A stretch of 64,000 bases of DNA from Adiantum capillus-veneris (Eukaryota > Streptophyta > Polypodiopsida > Polypodiales > Pteridaceae). This document shows, in pieces, positions 11,052 to 22,467 of this stretch. A program made the position numbers and the translations under genes. The notes beneath the pieces are model-generated. The model was given only the letters and a program-made list of their open reading frames with translations. It searched no databases and had not been told where the DNA came from. The stretch covers positions 10,804,001 through 10,868,000 of the forward strand of contig CM043967.1 of assembly GCA_014529385.2 (NCBI GenBank), read 5' to 3'. Every line of letters begins with the position of its first letter. The stretch's first letter is position 1.

Positions 11052-11894
11052 TAGAGTTTTCCATGTCTTTGGGGCTTCACCATTGCCACGAAGGCTAGCC
11101 CACCATTGATGAGCTGATTTTTCGAAGTGCATAGCTACATGGCGTAGCTTGGAGGACTCTGTGAAGCCCTCATCTTCAAAGGCCGCATCAAATTGCTAGA
11201 TGAAGGCCAACACTTTGTCGGTAGCACCGAAGGTGCCATCATAGGTGAGAAAAGAGATACTCTTTCCTCCCTCCTTGAACTTCTTTAGCTTTTGTGACCT
11301 TCGCCATGCAGGAAATGATTTGCGATGTCCTCCCCTCTTGTATTCTCTAGGAGAATAACCATAACTTTCTTCAGAAGAGGAGGAAGGTGAAGAAGAAGGA
11401 GAAGAGGGTGACCTCTTCCTAGCCCTTTTCTTCCTTTGTTTCCTCTCTTGCCTTTCAGAGTGATGAGGAGAAGGACTATGTGTTGATCTTTTCCTCTTGG
11501 GAGGAGTGGGCGATCGTCTAGACCGCCGTCTTCGTGGAGCCACATCTTCAGAGGAACTTAAACTTTCATTGCTTTCTTGCTCTTTGGATTCCTCCTCTCG
11601 AATGGGAGAGAGTCTTCTTTTGGGGGTCTCTTCAAGAGGCCTCCTAAGCTCTCTCTCCTCTTGGAGAGGAAGGGAAATTCCATAAGCACGAAGTTGTTGA
11701 GTAACTTCGGCTTGCAAAGCAGGGTTGCCCATAGCTTGCTGCAACCTAGTAACAAGATAATTCACAAACATGGGAGCATCATCATTAGCACCTTCATGTG
11801 CAAAATCAAAGCTATCAATGTTCATTCTACTCTCTTGATTATTGTCAGTCATGTTAACAAAATTTATGTATGTACTTAGTGTATGCTTTGGCAA
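11052..11894 (-). pseudogene. gypsy gag N-terminal part with Ser/Arg-rich domain
   Basis: Open from 11894 to a TAG at 11196-11198, after which the same frame continues (FDAAFEDEGF, HFEKSAHQWWASLRGNG) to a TGA near 11052. The SAHQWWASL segment is the core gag motif. Residues about 95-195 are strongly Ser/Arg/Lys-rich (blocks such as RRRRSRRSPTPPKRKRS and SPSSPSSSPSSSSEES), resembling SR splicing-factor tails. The first Met (11894) or the internal Met near 11844 could be the start. Confidence 0.85.
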
Positions 11895-12252
11895 TTCAAA
11901 ACCTTAGTTGCCACTCCTCTTAGCCTTTGAAAATTGGCTCTTGAGTATCTACACCCATGGCTCGAAATGGTTAATTATAGAGAGTAGAGGAGTAGGTCTA
12001 ACGTAGCAGAGTTGCCAAGGGCTAGCTCTTTTCAGACTTCTTATGGATCAATAATGGTAAAGCCGTAGGCAAGTCTAAAAAGACTCCATTATTAAGTCCA
12101 AATCTCCCGAGGTGTGCACCATCCTCCACATAGTGGGCTCAACAAAACCGATATTAGATCCCAAGCCACTTACCCTAATATAATTAACAACATCAACCAT
12201 TTATAGGCTACTTAAGGACCTCTCTTCTTAAGCAAGAAAAGAGAAACCAAAT
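11895..12252 (-). other. gypsy 5' leader between primer site and gag
   Basis: About 360 bp with no ORF of note, between the PBS and the gag start. It would carry the packaging signal in an LTR retrotransposon. Confidence 0.6.
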
Positions 12253-12264
12253 GCTCTGATACCA
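12253..12264 (-). promoter_or_regulatory. primer binding site, initiator tRNA-Met
   Basis: On the minus strand it reads TGGTATCAGAGC, one base inside the LTR end. This is the standard plant LTR-retrotransposon site complementary to the 3' end of initiator tRNA-Met. It confirms the element orientation. Confidence 0.95.
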
Positions 12265-12265
12265 A

Positions 12266-13832
12266 TGTAATGGAATTGGCCTATTTAATTTGATAGTAGC
12301 GGAAATTAAAGAGAGTACTTTTGAGAAATGACTTTATGAGTATAGCGGTTGAACATAATTGAAGGTAGCAACATAATCATAACAATTAGGTAACTTGGCA
12401 TGAACAATACTTTTGCAAGAGAAAGAATTTAGAGAACATGACAACAGTTGAGGACCGGATTTATGTGGAGAAGGTCCCCCCTCCAATAGGCATTTGTATT
12501 ATGATTTCCCCCATTAAGAGAGACTTGTTACAATACAGTCTTTGTGTTCCTTGTGACCTAGGTGATGCAATGAAGATGGAAAGCTTCATGCATCACAAAC
12601 ATAACATAAACTTGAAGAAAGCTTTAACTATCCCAAGCCTCATTCCCAAGACCTCAAACACCTTCAAAGGTGGAGAGAGCTAGCAGGGAATGAGGGTAGG
12701 GAAGAGGAAGAAGAAACATTTCGTAGGAGAAAGAATTAGTTCTTCACTTATCATAACTCTTGTTGCTAGCATACATAATAGCATAGTAATGAAGAAGAAA
12801 GAGATGGCAAGCTTAAGCATTGAAGCATGGCTCTTGGTTGGATTTGCACTCCATATCCAAGAGTGTTGGTGTAGGCTCTCAACCTCTACTTGCTTGGAGA
12901 AGGAGAGGGAGCTCTTGCACTTTGCATAGCACACAATGAGAGTGTTTGTGAGTGTGTGTGGGTGAGTATACCCCCTAAGCAACCCCCCTCCTTGCTAGTT
13001 TGACCCCCTCTTCTAGCTCATCATTGAAGCTCATTGGCTCATGCCAAGCCTAACCAATCACAAGCTTGAGCCATTTCTAGCAATAGGTGTAGTCTTGGGA
13101 CAAGTTCTCCCCTTTCCCCTTTGAGAGAGAGGACTTGATAAATACAAAACAATTAGATAATTGTTGTAAATTATAATTGGACCCCTTTTAATCCTAGCCA
13201 ATAGAGTTCAAGCACCTCATGGAGGTAACATGGGTAGGGGCTTGACATGTGTCCATGTTGCCTCTTTAAGCTTGGGCTTTCCTTGAGAGTGTGTGTGTGT
13301 GTTCTCTCTCTAGCTCCTAAGAAAAGGGCTCGCCCCCCTCTTTGTAGGAATCTTTTTGACCTTTGGTGCTCAAGCACCTTAGTCATCAAGCATGACTAAG
13401 CACTTGGACTAGGGGTGTTCCCACAAGCATCTCAGGCAAGCATGTCAAAGCACCTCAAGAACCTTAATCATGCAGCAGGTCAAGTACCTCAAGCACCTTA
13501 ATCAAGCACCTCAAGCACAACAAGCACCTTGATCTTGGGCCGGGTTCCCACCTCAAGCTCAGACCTAGCTTACCTAAGGTCAAAGGACTTTTACACACAT
13601 TATTGGAGGTCTTCAATGAAGCCAACCCTAAGGTCTTATGCTCCATTGGCTAGCCTTGCTCTTTGATAGACCATCTCTCATTTGGGCCCCTTTACCATTG
13701 GCCCCGTGTTGAGATAGATCTATAAGCACATATCTATATCTTAACACTTGTTCCCGTTCATTCTCCCACATTAAGTGATCAATTTAATATGAGAAAATCA
13801 TTTGGGTTGGTTAGATATTAGATTTTATGACA
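12266..13832 (-). repeat. gypsy LTR, right copy (5' LTR in element orientation)
   Basis: Near-identical to 5177-6742 (about 35 substitutions by eye). It supplies the promoter for the element's minus-strand transcript. The CA end at 13831-13832 is followed by target duplication CTATC (13833-13837). Confidence 0.95.
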
Positions 13833-15830
13833 CTATCCTCACATTTGCTCAACAAAATCACCAAAACATGCTTGGGATATTGTGTTTGGTCTTTATGTAA
13901 GTCACAATGAGGCTAAAATTGCATTGATGTGTAAAGAACTAGAGTCAAAGATTATGTAGGAGGAAGATGACATAGAAAATTTCCTCGCTGGTATCAAGGA
14001 TATCAATGAGAAACTTATTTGCAGGTGAAGGTTTTTATGAAAGTTCACTTGTGCAGAGTGTTCTTGATGTGTTGCCAGAATCTTAGCAAAATTCTGCTAG
14101 TACTTGGAAACCTATGACCCAAGGAAACCCTCAAGCTATCAAGTTTGATGCATTATGCACATTATTGTGATAGGCGTCACTTGAAAGAAAGAACATGTAT
14201 AAACAATGTGCAGTTTCATAGCTTTTGTTATTGCTCAAAGAAAGGTGGTAATAGCAATGCAACCACTTCTCGTGGTTCCTCTATGACAAGCAAATCACCT
14301 GTGTCTAGTGCTTCTTTTGGAAAAAACTCGTCTGAGGATTTTGGCAAAAAAGGGAGAGAAGAAGATGTGTTGCAAATATAGAAAATCTAATGGTCACTTG
14401 ATAAAGCAATGTCCTATGTTGAAGGCAAAAGAAGCCAAGAAGAAAGAGGTTGGATCTACTACTAGTGCAGCTATTGTAGAATCTTTCGGAAATGAAGATT
14501 TTGATGTTGATGTAGATGTAGAGTGGGCATTTAGTGCAGCGTGTACTTATTATCCTTATGTCCACGATGCATGTATGTCACTTGCTGCAAAGTCACATGT
14601 TTGGTAATTTGATAGTGGTGCTACAAAGGACATTGCTTTGCATTTGACTTGCAAGCCCTGGCCTTGTTGTCAAATTTTTGGATGACAAATGCACAATTCA
14701 TGATCTCAGTTTTGGTAATGAGATTGCTGCATCTAGCATTTTGTGTCAGGATTTGTATAATCTCACTTTGTATGGCAAGTGTGGGTATAATTTTTCAAAT
14801 GCAGTTGTGGATTCAAAGGCCGTTTCAGATGCCAACGTTGGTAGGAACATTTGGGCATCTAAATTTTGCTAGTTTGTTTTTGCATTTGCAAAAATTTGAT
14901 ATGGTTATCTCTTTACCGCCTCTTGAAGCACCTTCTAGGCATGTTTGTGAAGGCTATATTTTGGGTAAGATATAGCGTTCAAAGTTTACAAAGGATGGTT
15001 CAGTAAGAGCGTAGCAAGTTACAACTTGTGTGTAGTGATGTTTGTGGGCCTATGCAAACTATATCCTTGGGTAACTACCTGTACTTCATGAATTTCATTG
15101 ATGATTACTCCAGGAATGCATGGGTCTATTCATTTAAAGCTAAATCCAAAGTGTTCATGTGTTTCAAACAATTTTTGGTTATGGTTAAAAATGTCTCTAA
15201 ATGTACTATGGACGCCCTCCATTTAGATGGGGGGGGGGGGGGGGGGGGGTATATGTCTCATGAATTAATGCATTTCTAGCTAGTTGTGGGATAAAACACC
15301 GATCTATAGTGCCATATACACCTCCACAAAATGGTGTTACTAAAATACAAAATAGGTCACTTATAGAGATGGGATGATGTATGATCAAGCTTTACCACAC
15401 TCATTTTGGCTTGAGGCTGTCATGTGGGCTACTTATGTACTTAACATGTGTTCTATCAGATCCTTGTAGTCTATGACTCCTTATGAAGCATGGCATGATC
15501 AGAAGCCATCTATTGATCACATGCGTGTTTTTGGTTGTTTAGCTTATGCATTGGTGCCAAAAATGTAGCGCTGCAAATTGGATGATAAGGCTATCAAATG
15601 CAATGTTGTTGGTTCTAAAAGCAAAGGTTAAAGGTTGTACCATTCGCAAAGTATCTTGGTTTTATGAGATGTTGTATTTGTGGAAGATTTCGCTCAACCT
15701 TTGTTGTCATGTGTTAAAGACAATAATGTGAGCTCACATGACATTTATGACACTTTGTTGCCTCTTTTTAATGGTCGAAACTTGAATATAAGTTCCAATG
15801 AGTCAAATGTACAACAAACACCACATTGGC
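13833..15830 (+). mobile_element. copia copy 2, right part, decayed
   Basis: It begins with the right CTATC duplication and resumes the gag homology broken at 5171. Gag words match copy 1 (for example AACATGCTTGGGATATT and GAGTCAAAGATTATG). The zinc knuckle KYRKSNGHLIKQC has lost its first pair of Cys. The protease reads W-stop-FDSGATKD (about 14602-14634). About 450 bp between protease and the pre-integrase region is deleted at about 14650. Integrase then runs SDVCGPMQTISLGNYLYF, FIDDYSRNAWV and, after a poly-G run, the remainder of the core to WHDQKPSIDHMRVFGCLAY. Homology fades near 15830, so RT, RNase H and the 3' LTR are missing. Confidence 0.88.
15229..15249 (+). repeat. poly-G run of 21 inside copia copy 2 integrase
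   Basis: A G homopolymer interrupts the integrase core coding sequence. Copy 1 lacks this region, so the original sequence cannot be read here. Similar poly-G runs occur at 43157 and 52770. Confidence 0.95.
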
Positions 15831-16313
15831 AACATTGTGGGGGGCTATGTGGATGTATTGTTTTTGTTTAGTTCTATTAGAGTAAAGAGATCCAAGAAAA
15901 AAGACTCGAAAGATCTTCTTTGACCCCAACACCCTCTTTGTTGGGGTCCCACATGTGTGCCATGCCCTCACCAACCAAGGCCAATTTTGAGCACCAGGGA
16001 CTATTTCAGACGCGCGTCAACTCCTACAACATCACACGCCACATTCGATGGGTGGGTTGTGCCCATCAAAGGTGGACACCTATTTTGCCAGTGCATAGGA
16101 CAGCTTCTAGATCTTTACATGCCTCGATTACATGTTCTTTGTTTGTATGTATTAATGTGTCGTTTTAAATGTTTCATAACTATTGACTTTTTCTAGTCTA
16201 TCTTCTCGTAATGTGGAGATCAACTAGAGCCAGAGTTTGGAGTGGGATGGAACAAAAAAGAAATGCTAAAAGAATGGGTAATCTTTTACGACACAAACAA
16301 GACAATGCACGAT

Positions 16314-16314
<1 letters not shown>
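15831..16314. other. no gene recognised
   Basis: Sequence between the broken end of copia copy 2 and a (GA)n tract. Short ORFs are present but carry no recognisable motif. Confidence 0.5.

Positions 16315-16387
<73 letters not shown>
16315..16387. repeat. (GA)n microsatellite
   Basis: About 36 uninterrupted AG units. Confidence 0.97.
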
Positions 16388-16390
<3 letters not shown>

Positions 16391-17030
16391 ATAACAAAGA
16401 GAAATGAAATGAAACAAAAAGTACATGATATGTCTGCAAAGGATCAAAATGATCTATGAAATGCCAATTTTGTACAGCCATCACTTGAGTGATACATCTA
16501 ACCGTGACAAAAACTAAGTACCAAAGTGAAACAAAATTCGAATGAAACTAGAAACAATATCTTTAACATGGATGGCATGTAATACTGAAGAGACATGTAT
16601 AAAATCAGCTACATACTACCCCTATGTATCAAGCAATGTGATCTGCAATGGAAAGTTTAAATATGGATACCCAAGCAAGAATTAGCTACAATTACACAGG
16701 CAAGAAATGTAGCATAGAACCATATGACACTAATGATTATAGACTCTTTGGAAAGATCGTAGAAACTATAGATACTCAACATTTGAAGAGCTTGAAACAT
16801 GATAGAAACATAATTCTAACCGTCCGTTTGATACTTGATGAAGATCTTGAAAAGACATATTCAAAAAGACAAAATTGAGTCTATGGGGAACCCCAAGTAG
16901 CCATACAAGGCTATCACCAGGAGACTCCCCGCCCAACCCACCTGGTGTTAGTAATGTTTAAATAGATCAATGATAAAATTTAAATAAGAGAAGTTTGTTT
17001 CAATCGATGGATTTGGCCCTCATGATGTCC
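16388..17030. other. no gene recognised
   Basis: AT-rich DNA without coding motifs. A 76-codon ORF at 16648-16878 has no recognisable family and I do not call it a gene. Confidence 0.5.
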
Positions 17031-17144
17031 TTGAATCCTATTGAATAGGATTTAAAGGGGTCCAATGAGAATTTAGATGCATAAAAATAAATAATTAAGT
17101 ACTGCTCTCAAAGAGGAAAAAGAGGACACATGTCCAAATGATAC

Positions 17145-17189
<45 letters not shown>

Positions 17190-17866
17190 GGACCAAGCAT
17201 GAGAGGGGGGTATACTCTCCCACACACACACACACACATTCTCTCATTGTGTGGAGTGCAAAGTGCAGAGCTCCATCTCCTTCTCCAAGCTTGTTGAGAA
17301 TTGGAGAGCCTACACTAACACTCTTGGCTATGGGATGCAAATTAAACCAAGAGCCATGCTTCAATGCTTAAGCTTGCCATCTTCTTCATCTTCATTACTA
17401 TGCTATTATGCTATGCTAAGCAAGAAGAGTGATGATAAGTGAGGAACTATTTCTTTCTCCTATGGATGATTCTTCTTCCTCTTCCCTATCCTCATTCCCC
17501 ACTATCTCTCTCCACCTTCGAAGGTGTTTGATGCATGAAGTTTTCCATCTTCATTGCATCACCTAGGTCACAAGGAACACAAAAATTGTATTGTATCAAG
17601 TCTCTCTTGATGGGAGAATCTAAAATACAAACGCCTTTTGGAGGGGACCGGCTCCAAGTAAATTGGGTCCTCAACTATTGTCATTTCTCTAATACTCTCT
17701 CTCTCTTGCAAAAGTATTGTTCATGCCAAGATAATTAAATACTATGTTTATGTTGCTACCATCAATTAAGTTCACCTTCTATGTTTTCAAAGTAATTTCA
17801 CAAAAATGCTCACTCTAATTCTCTTAATTCCTCTATTCTCAAAGTTCATAGGCCATTTCCATTACA
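17031..17866 (+). mobile_element. diverged LTR relic of the chromovirus family, opposite orientation
   Basis: The + strand here matches the reverse complement of the gypsy LTR: shared blocks include AAAGGGGTCCAATGA (17055), CCAAGAGCCATGCTTCAATGC (17347), TTGCATCACCTAGGTCACAAG (17554) and the terminal CCATTTCCATTACA ending at 17866. The outer about 700 bp of the LTR is missing or too diverged, and a (GA)n tract expanded at 17146-17188. No primer site follows the CATTACA end, so this is a truncated solo LTR. Confidence 0.85.
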
Positions 17867-18948
17867 TCGGAAAGTCACTTTCACAAAAAGTTAAGATGAG
17901 GCATTCTTACGCACCTTTAGAAAGTCTGAAAACTGGTCATTTGTCTAGTTACCTCTTAATTCTGGTAATTCGCTCATCTGGTTTTGGATATAAGACATTT
18001 CAGAAAATGCTTACAAAGGGAAAACCATGTAGATGATCAAGATGTTCTTGTTGGTTTCATTGATCATCCTACTAAACCGTATGAATTTGCACATATTCTT
18101 AACTATCATGGTATTGGTCATGGTTGATAGCTGGACCCGTGGGAGGTGCCACTGTGGAAAGCATTAGTGTCTTTAACGATGAAAACGCTTCTCCAAGGGG
18201 GAGTAATGTTAGGCCTATGGTAGGACCAAGGAGAGTAATGCCCTAAACTACTCATGCATGTCAAAGGGGTCTCCTGTAGGAGGGCCAAGGGCCTTTAATA
18301 GGAGTACAGTTGGGTGGATATGAGTATGCAGTAGGACCCTACACCTTTCACATGTTGTAAGATTGTGGTCAATAGCAATTTTGTATGGGACTTCTTGAAA
18401 ATAATTTCGCTTGTGGTCAATGGAAATTTTGTGATGGAACTGCTTGAAATTAATTTTGCTTGCAGAGAACAATGACTTTGAAAATTCCTTGTTTTCAAGG
18501 GTCATGTATCTTCTCTCTTCATCGATTTCTTAACATTTTTTGTAACACTATGACTCGGTCTCTCATCTCTCTAGGTGTTTCAACCATGCTTTGTGTAATT
18601 ATTTTTATCTCTTTTATGATGGTGCAATTTTAGAGTTTTGGTCATCCTCGCTCAAAATTTTACTTTGCTTGCTTCTTTTTTTCCTCAAAAAATGGCCATT
18701 GGCACCTTAAACCCACCAACCATTGGCACCTTAGAAAATGGAAACCCTCTGTATTTACCAACCAATGGCACCTTAAACCCAAGAGAAACAAAAGTGAAAA
18801 AAGTCACTTAAATGTTTATCTTTGTAGGACTTTTGGGCAATTGAACCGTGATGCATAAGTACTAAGCATGCTTGATGGAACTCTTTCTCTGTCTCAAATG
18901 AAAGGAGATGCTGTAAACATGAGGTTGTGGCCTCTAAGCATGCTTGAT

Positions 18949-18952
<4 letters not shown>
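17867..18952. other. no gene; possible LTR junction near 18207
   Basis: No coding motif is recognised. At 18193-18206 the purine-rich CCAAGGGGGAGTAA is followed by TGTTAGGCC at 18207, the typical look of a polypurine tract and LTR start of a + strand retrotransposon. The rest of such an element is not recognisable. Confidence 0.4.
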
Positions 18953-18985
<33 letters not shown>

Positions 18986-19096
18986 GAAACCAAGTCTAGT
19001 CGATTCATTTTCCTCTCAAGTAAGAAGTCATAATCATGAATTCCAAAGCAGGGTAGATCTTTGAGGTCTCTGGGGATTGTTCCTACAATGTTAAAA

Positions 19097-19153
<57 letters not shown>

Positions 19154-19284
19154 CCACTCCTTGCATACCGTTCTATTGCAAGTGCTTCACGAGCTCTCAG
19201 TTGCCACCCCCATATCCACAGTGCATTCAAGTATTGAGAGCCATTGATAAGCTCCACATAGAGCATGTTTCATTTGTCTTATTT

Positions 19285-19328
<44 letters not shown>
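18953..19328. repeat. microsatellite cluster (CT)n and (GT)n
   Basis: (CT)n at 18953-18982, (CT)n joined to (GT)n at 19095-19152, and (GT)n at 19290-19328. All ORFs crossing them are artefacts of the repeats. Confidence 0.95.
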
Positions 19329-19329
<1 letters not shown>

Positions 19330-20047
19330 CTCTCCACGTTGATGCCCCTGCCATCATTGTCATTGTTGCTCTCATTGTTGGTTTGTTTGACCTCAATGCT
19401 ATGCATGTTGCCCAAAGATGTCAATTGCTAGGAATACACACCTAGCAAGGATGTGGCAAGGCAAAACAAAGGAATGCTATTTTGGCACCTTCATCAACTT
19501 ATAACTAGGCTCCATAAGCTCCCATTTGGTTGTGTTGTGGGAAGAGGGTTTTTAATGATTTATCAATATATTTCATAATTTTGAAAATGGCTGAGAAAGA
19601 TTTTTCTAAAAGAGAGATGACAAGTGCACCCTCTCTCACTGATCTGGCCCAATCTTAGTATTTGCATAGGATTTGGGTATTGCCAACGATTGAAGGTATC
19701 AATTTCCAAATTGTTTTCGAACTTATAGATGACATATTTGTGTCCATTTGATAGACCTTGTCATGGAAAATAGTTACTTAGGTTGAGGGAACAAATATCT
19801 AGCTCGGCTAGAACAAACCTACATACAGAAGGTTGCAATCGTGGTACTCATGTGCAGAAAAACAAGAAAATTCCATGTGGCTATTCACAAAATAGCGACC
19901 CAGAAGATGGATAAGCACAACAGGGAAACTTTTTGTTGAGAAATCGAACTTGATCATCTCTTCCATGACATGGATGATCATACCTGAATTTGTCAATAGC
20001 TTCAAAAACATACCATATATAACAGTGTCAAAGTAGCAAACTATGTT

Positions 20048-20048
<1 letters not shown>
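19329..20048. other. no gene recognised
   Basis: Unique-looking sequence with no coding motif on either strand. Confidence 0.5.
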
Positions 20049-20646
<598 letters not shown>

Positions 20647-20649
<3 letters not shown>

Positions 20650-21362
20650 TTTAACACCAGTGTTCAACCAAACTTGCACTCCCTAGCCTTGTTGACACCT
20701 TCTAGCCTATAACCGGTTGCAATGCGAGCCCAATTTGTAGGTTGAAGATCAAAATAGCAAAGTAGAGTTTCCAAAGGGGCATATTACCTTTACTTGTCAA
20801 AACTACATTAAGTCAAAACTACATTAGGCTTGCCAAATAAAACCAAATGTGAGGTTCGTAATCTCAGCTTGATGGGCTTTTCAATTCACCACCTAAAGGC
20901 TAGGACCCTTCCTCTTTTGTTTATTTTAAAGAGAGGTACCTACAACTTGAAATTACAGCTCACACACTCTTGACTCCCTGAGGTGGAGCATCCCAACGAT
21001 AAGGAGCCTTCCACACGGTGCGTTTGCGAAATGAATTAAACTTTTACCAAACTGAGCCATAATTGTCGGCTCGCCTTCCCCCCGTGCGTTTGCGCAGTTG
21101 GTTGATCGGGTGGGCTGCAAGGTCTTTGCATGGAGAGTCGTCGGGGAGCCGCAGTCACCGCCTGGAGACGATGAGCCCTCAGAAATCACTGCCTGCAGGA
21201 ATAGGTTGGGCGAGATTTGCTGCAATTTGCCGAAACGCACCGTGGGAATGGAGTACTTGCAGACGTGGCACTGAAACAGACAGGTTGAAACGCTTCGTGT
21301 GGAAGCGCTCTAAGGTAGGCCAAGCCATCATATAGACTTGGGGAACAACACAAGTCACACGA
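20647..21362. other. no gene; GC-richer block with inverted words near 21010-21245
   Basis: The words CCACACGGTGCGTTTGCG (21012) and a near reverse complement (CGAAACGCACCGTGGG, about 21231) bracket about 230 bp, suggesting a small inverted-repeat element. No coding motif was seen. Confidence 0.4.
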
Positions 21363-21437
21363 GCTGTCAAGGGGGTTTGAGCCCAAGACCTTGGATTCAA
21401 GAGGCTCTTGCTCCATCAACTGAGCTAGCGCTCGTTG
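21363..21437 (-). repeat. tRNA-derived SINE head or tRNA relic
   Basis: On the minus strand there is a good pol III A box (TAGCTCAGTTGATGG) and about 35 bases further a B-box-like GGCTCAAACCC. The D-arm pairs (CTC/GAG), but the anticodon and T stems pair poorly, so a working tRNA is unlikely. A tRNA-derived SINE or decayed tRNA fits better. Confidence 0.6.
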
Positions 21438-21626
21438 ACAACCCGTCCTCTTATGTTGCTGGGTGGGGTATATGGCTAATTAATACAAAAAGGGCCCAGG
21501 GGATGACGGATACAGAGATTTTGACTCCGGAGTCTGGTGGTTGCAACTAGGTTGAATAAAATAAGGTAAAGGAGGGACATATATATTATACACGTCAACC
21601 ACCGTAGGGAGTTGCATAAGAAAGTA

Positions 21627-21914
21627 CTAGTGTGGCCGACGGCCTTCGGCCGTCTCTCTCTCTTTCTCTCTCCCCCTCTGCATGCGCACTGTTCTCACTG
21701 TAGCCGGATAAAGGAAATTGCGACACGTGACACTGAAAACCAGTCTCCTTAATATATAGTATAATGTGGCCGACGGCCTTCGGCCGTCTCTCTCTCTTTT
21801 TCTCTCCCCCCTGCGTGCGCACTATCCTCACTGCAATTGGATAAAGAAAATTGTAACACGTGGCACTGAAAACTAGTCTCCTTAATATATAGTATAGTAA
21901 TAATATAGTATAGA
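21627..21914 (-). mobile_element. short non-autonomous Helitron with internal tandem duplication
   Basis: On the minus strand it begins TCTATACTATATTA, matching the plant Helitron 5' end, directly after an A. It ends in CTAG directly before a T, with the perfect stem-loop GACGGCC-GAA-GGCCGTC about 8 bp upstream of CTAG. The A|TC...CTAG|T insertion rule is met. Inside, a unit of about 135 bp is repeated twice (21631-21765 and 21766-21900), each copy with its own hairpin, GA-rich tract and CACGTG-like word. It encodes no protein. Confidence 0.8.
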
Positions 21915-22467
21915 TATAGACAGAACAGTGGTCGACAGGGGGCCATTGGAATTGATATGAATTGATGAATGTTAAAGACTGTAGAAGCGAATAGAAAATG
22001 GAATAGATATATAGATTAGTTAATTAGCGTTTGGGCCTACCAATGGTGTAGAAAGCGAGATCGGCGCAGCAGGCGGCGATGCAGGGAAGAGGTCCGAATG
22101 GGGGGGGGGGACCTCCAAAGATAAGAGCAGGGGCGTGCTCCACATTGCTCTCCCTCGTCTGTCCTTTTAACCATTTGGCGCGTGCCAATTTGCCACTGCC
22201 AAATCGCTCTCCTCTCTCTTACTCCTCGTTTCAAAGTTCCTCTGCGCGGACTTGCTCTGTATGCACAACACCTCCGCCATAGCTACTCCCTTCTCCTTGG
22301 CCTCTCCAATTGCCTGCCGCTGCGGCATCGTGCCTAGCATCGTCAGAAGATCCCAGGAAGCTCGTCTTCTCTGAATTTTTGGCCCCTTTTCTCCGGCTTC
22401 GTGGAAGTCCTTTTTTTTTCCCCTTCCCGGCATTTTCACCCTTAGCCAGGAGTTCTACCGTACTTGA
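21915..22467 (+). promoter_or_regulatory. upstream region and probable 5' leader of the invertase gene
   Basis: The stretch becomes GC- and pyrimidine-rich from about 22100 towards the start codon at 22468, as expected for a 5' leader. I see no unambiguous TATA box at a fixed place, so the transcription start is unknown. Several upstream ATGs exist in short frames. Confidence 0.4.

Larger units (their letters stand above)
5177..13832 (-). mobile_element. nearly complete Ty3/gypsy chromovirus, nested in copia copy 2
   Basis: An 8.66-kb LTR retrotransposon on the minus strand. It has LTRs of 1566 and 1567 bp with TG...CA ends, CTATC target duplications, a primer site identical to the plant initiator-Met tRNA PBS, a purine tract, and gag, protease, RT, RNase H, integrase and a chromodomain-like tail in gypsy order. 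By eye the LTRs differ at about 35 substitutions and two short indels (about 2%), so the insertion is young relative to its copia host. It is not autonomous: RT is broken by an internal inversion (about 9411-10027) and gag-pol carries several stops. Confidence 0.96.

Noticed and set aside
21363-21437. Functional tRNA gene on the minus strand
   Set aside because: A and B boxes are present but anticodon and T stems do not pair well.
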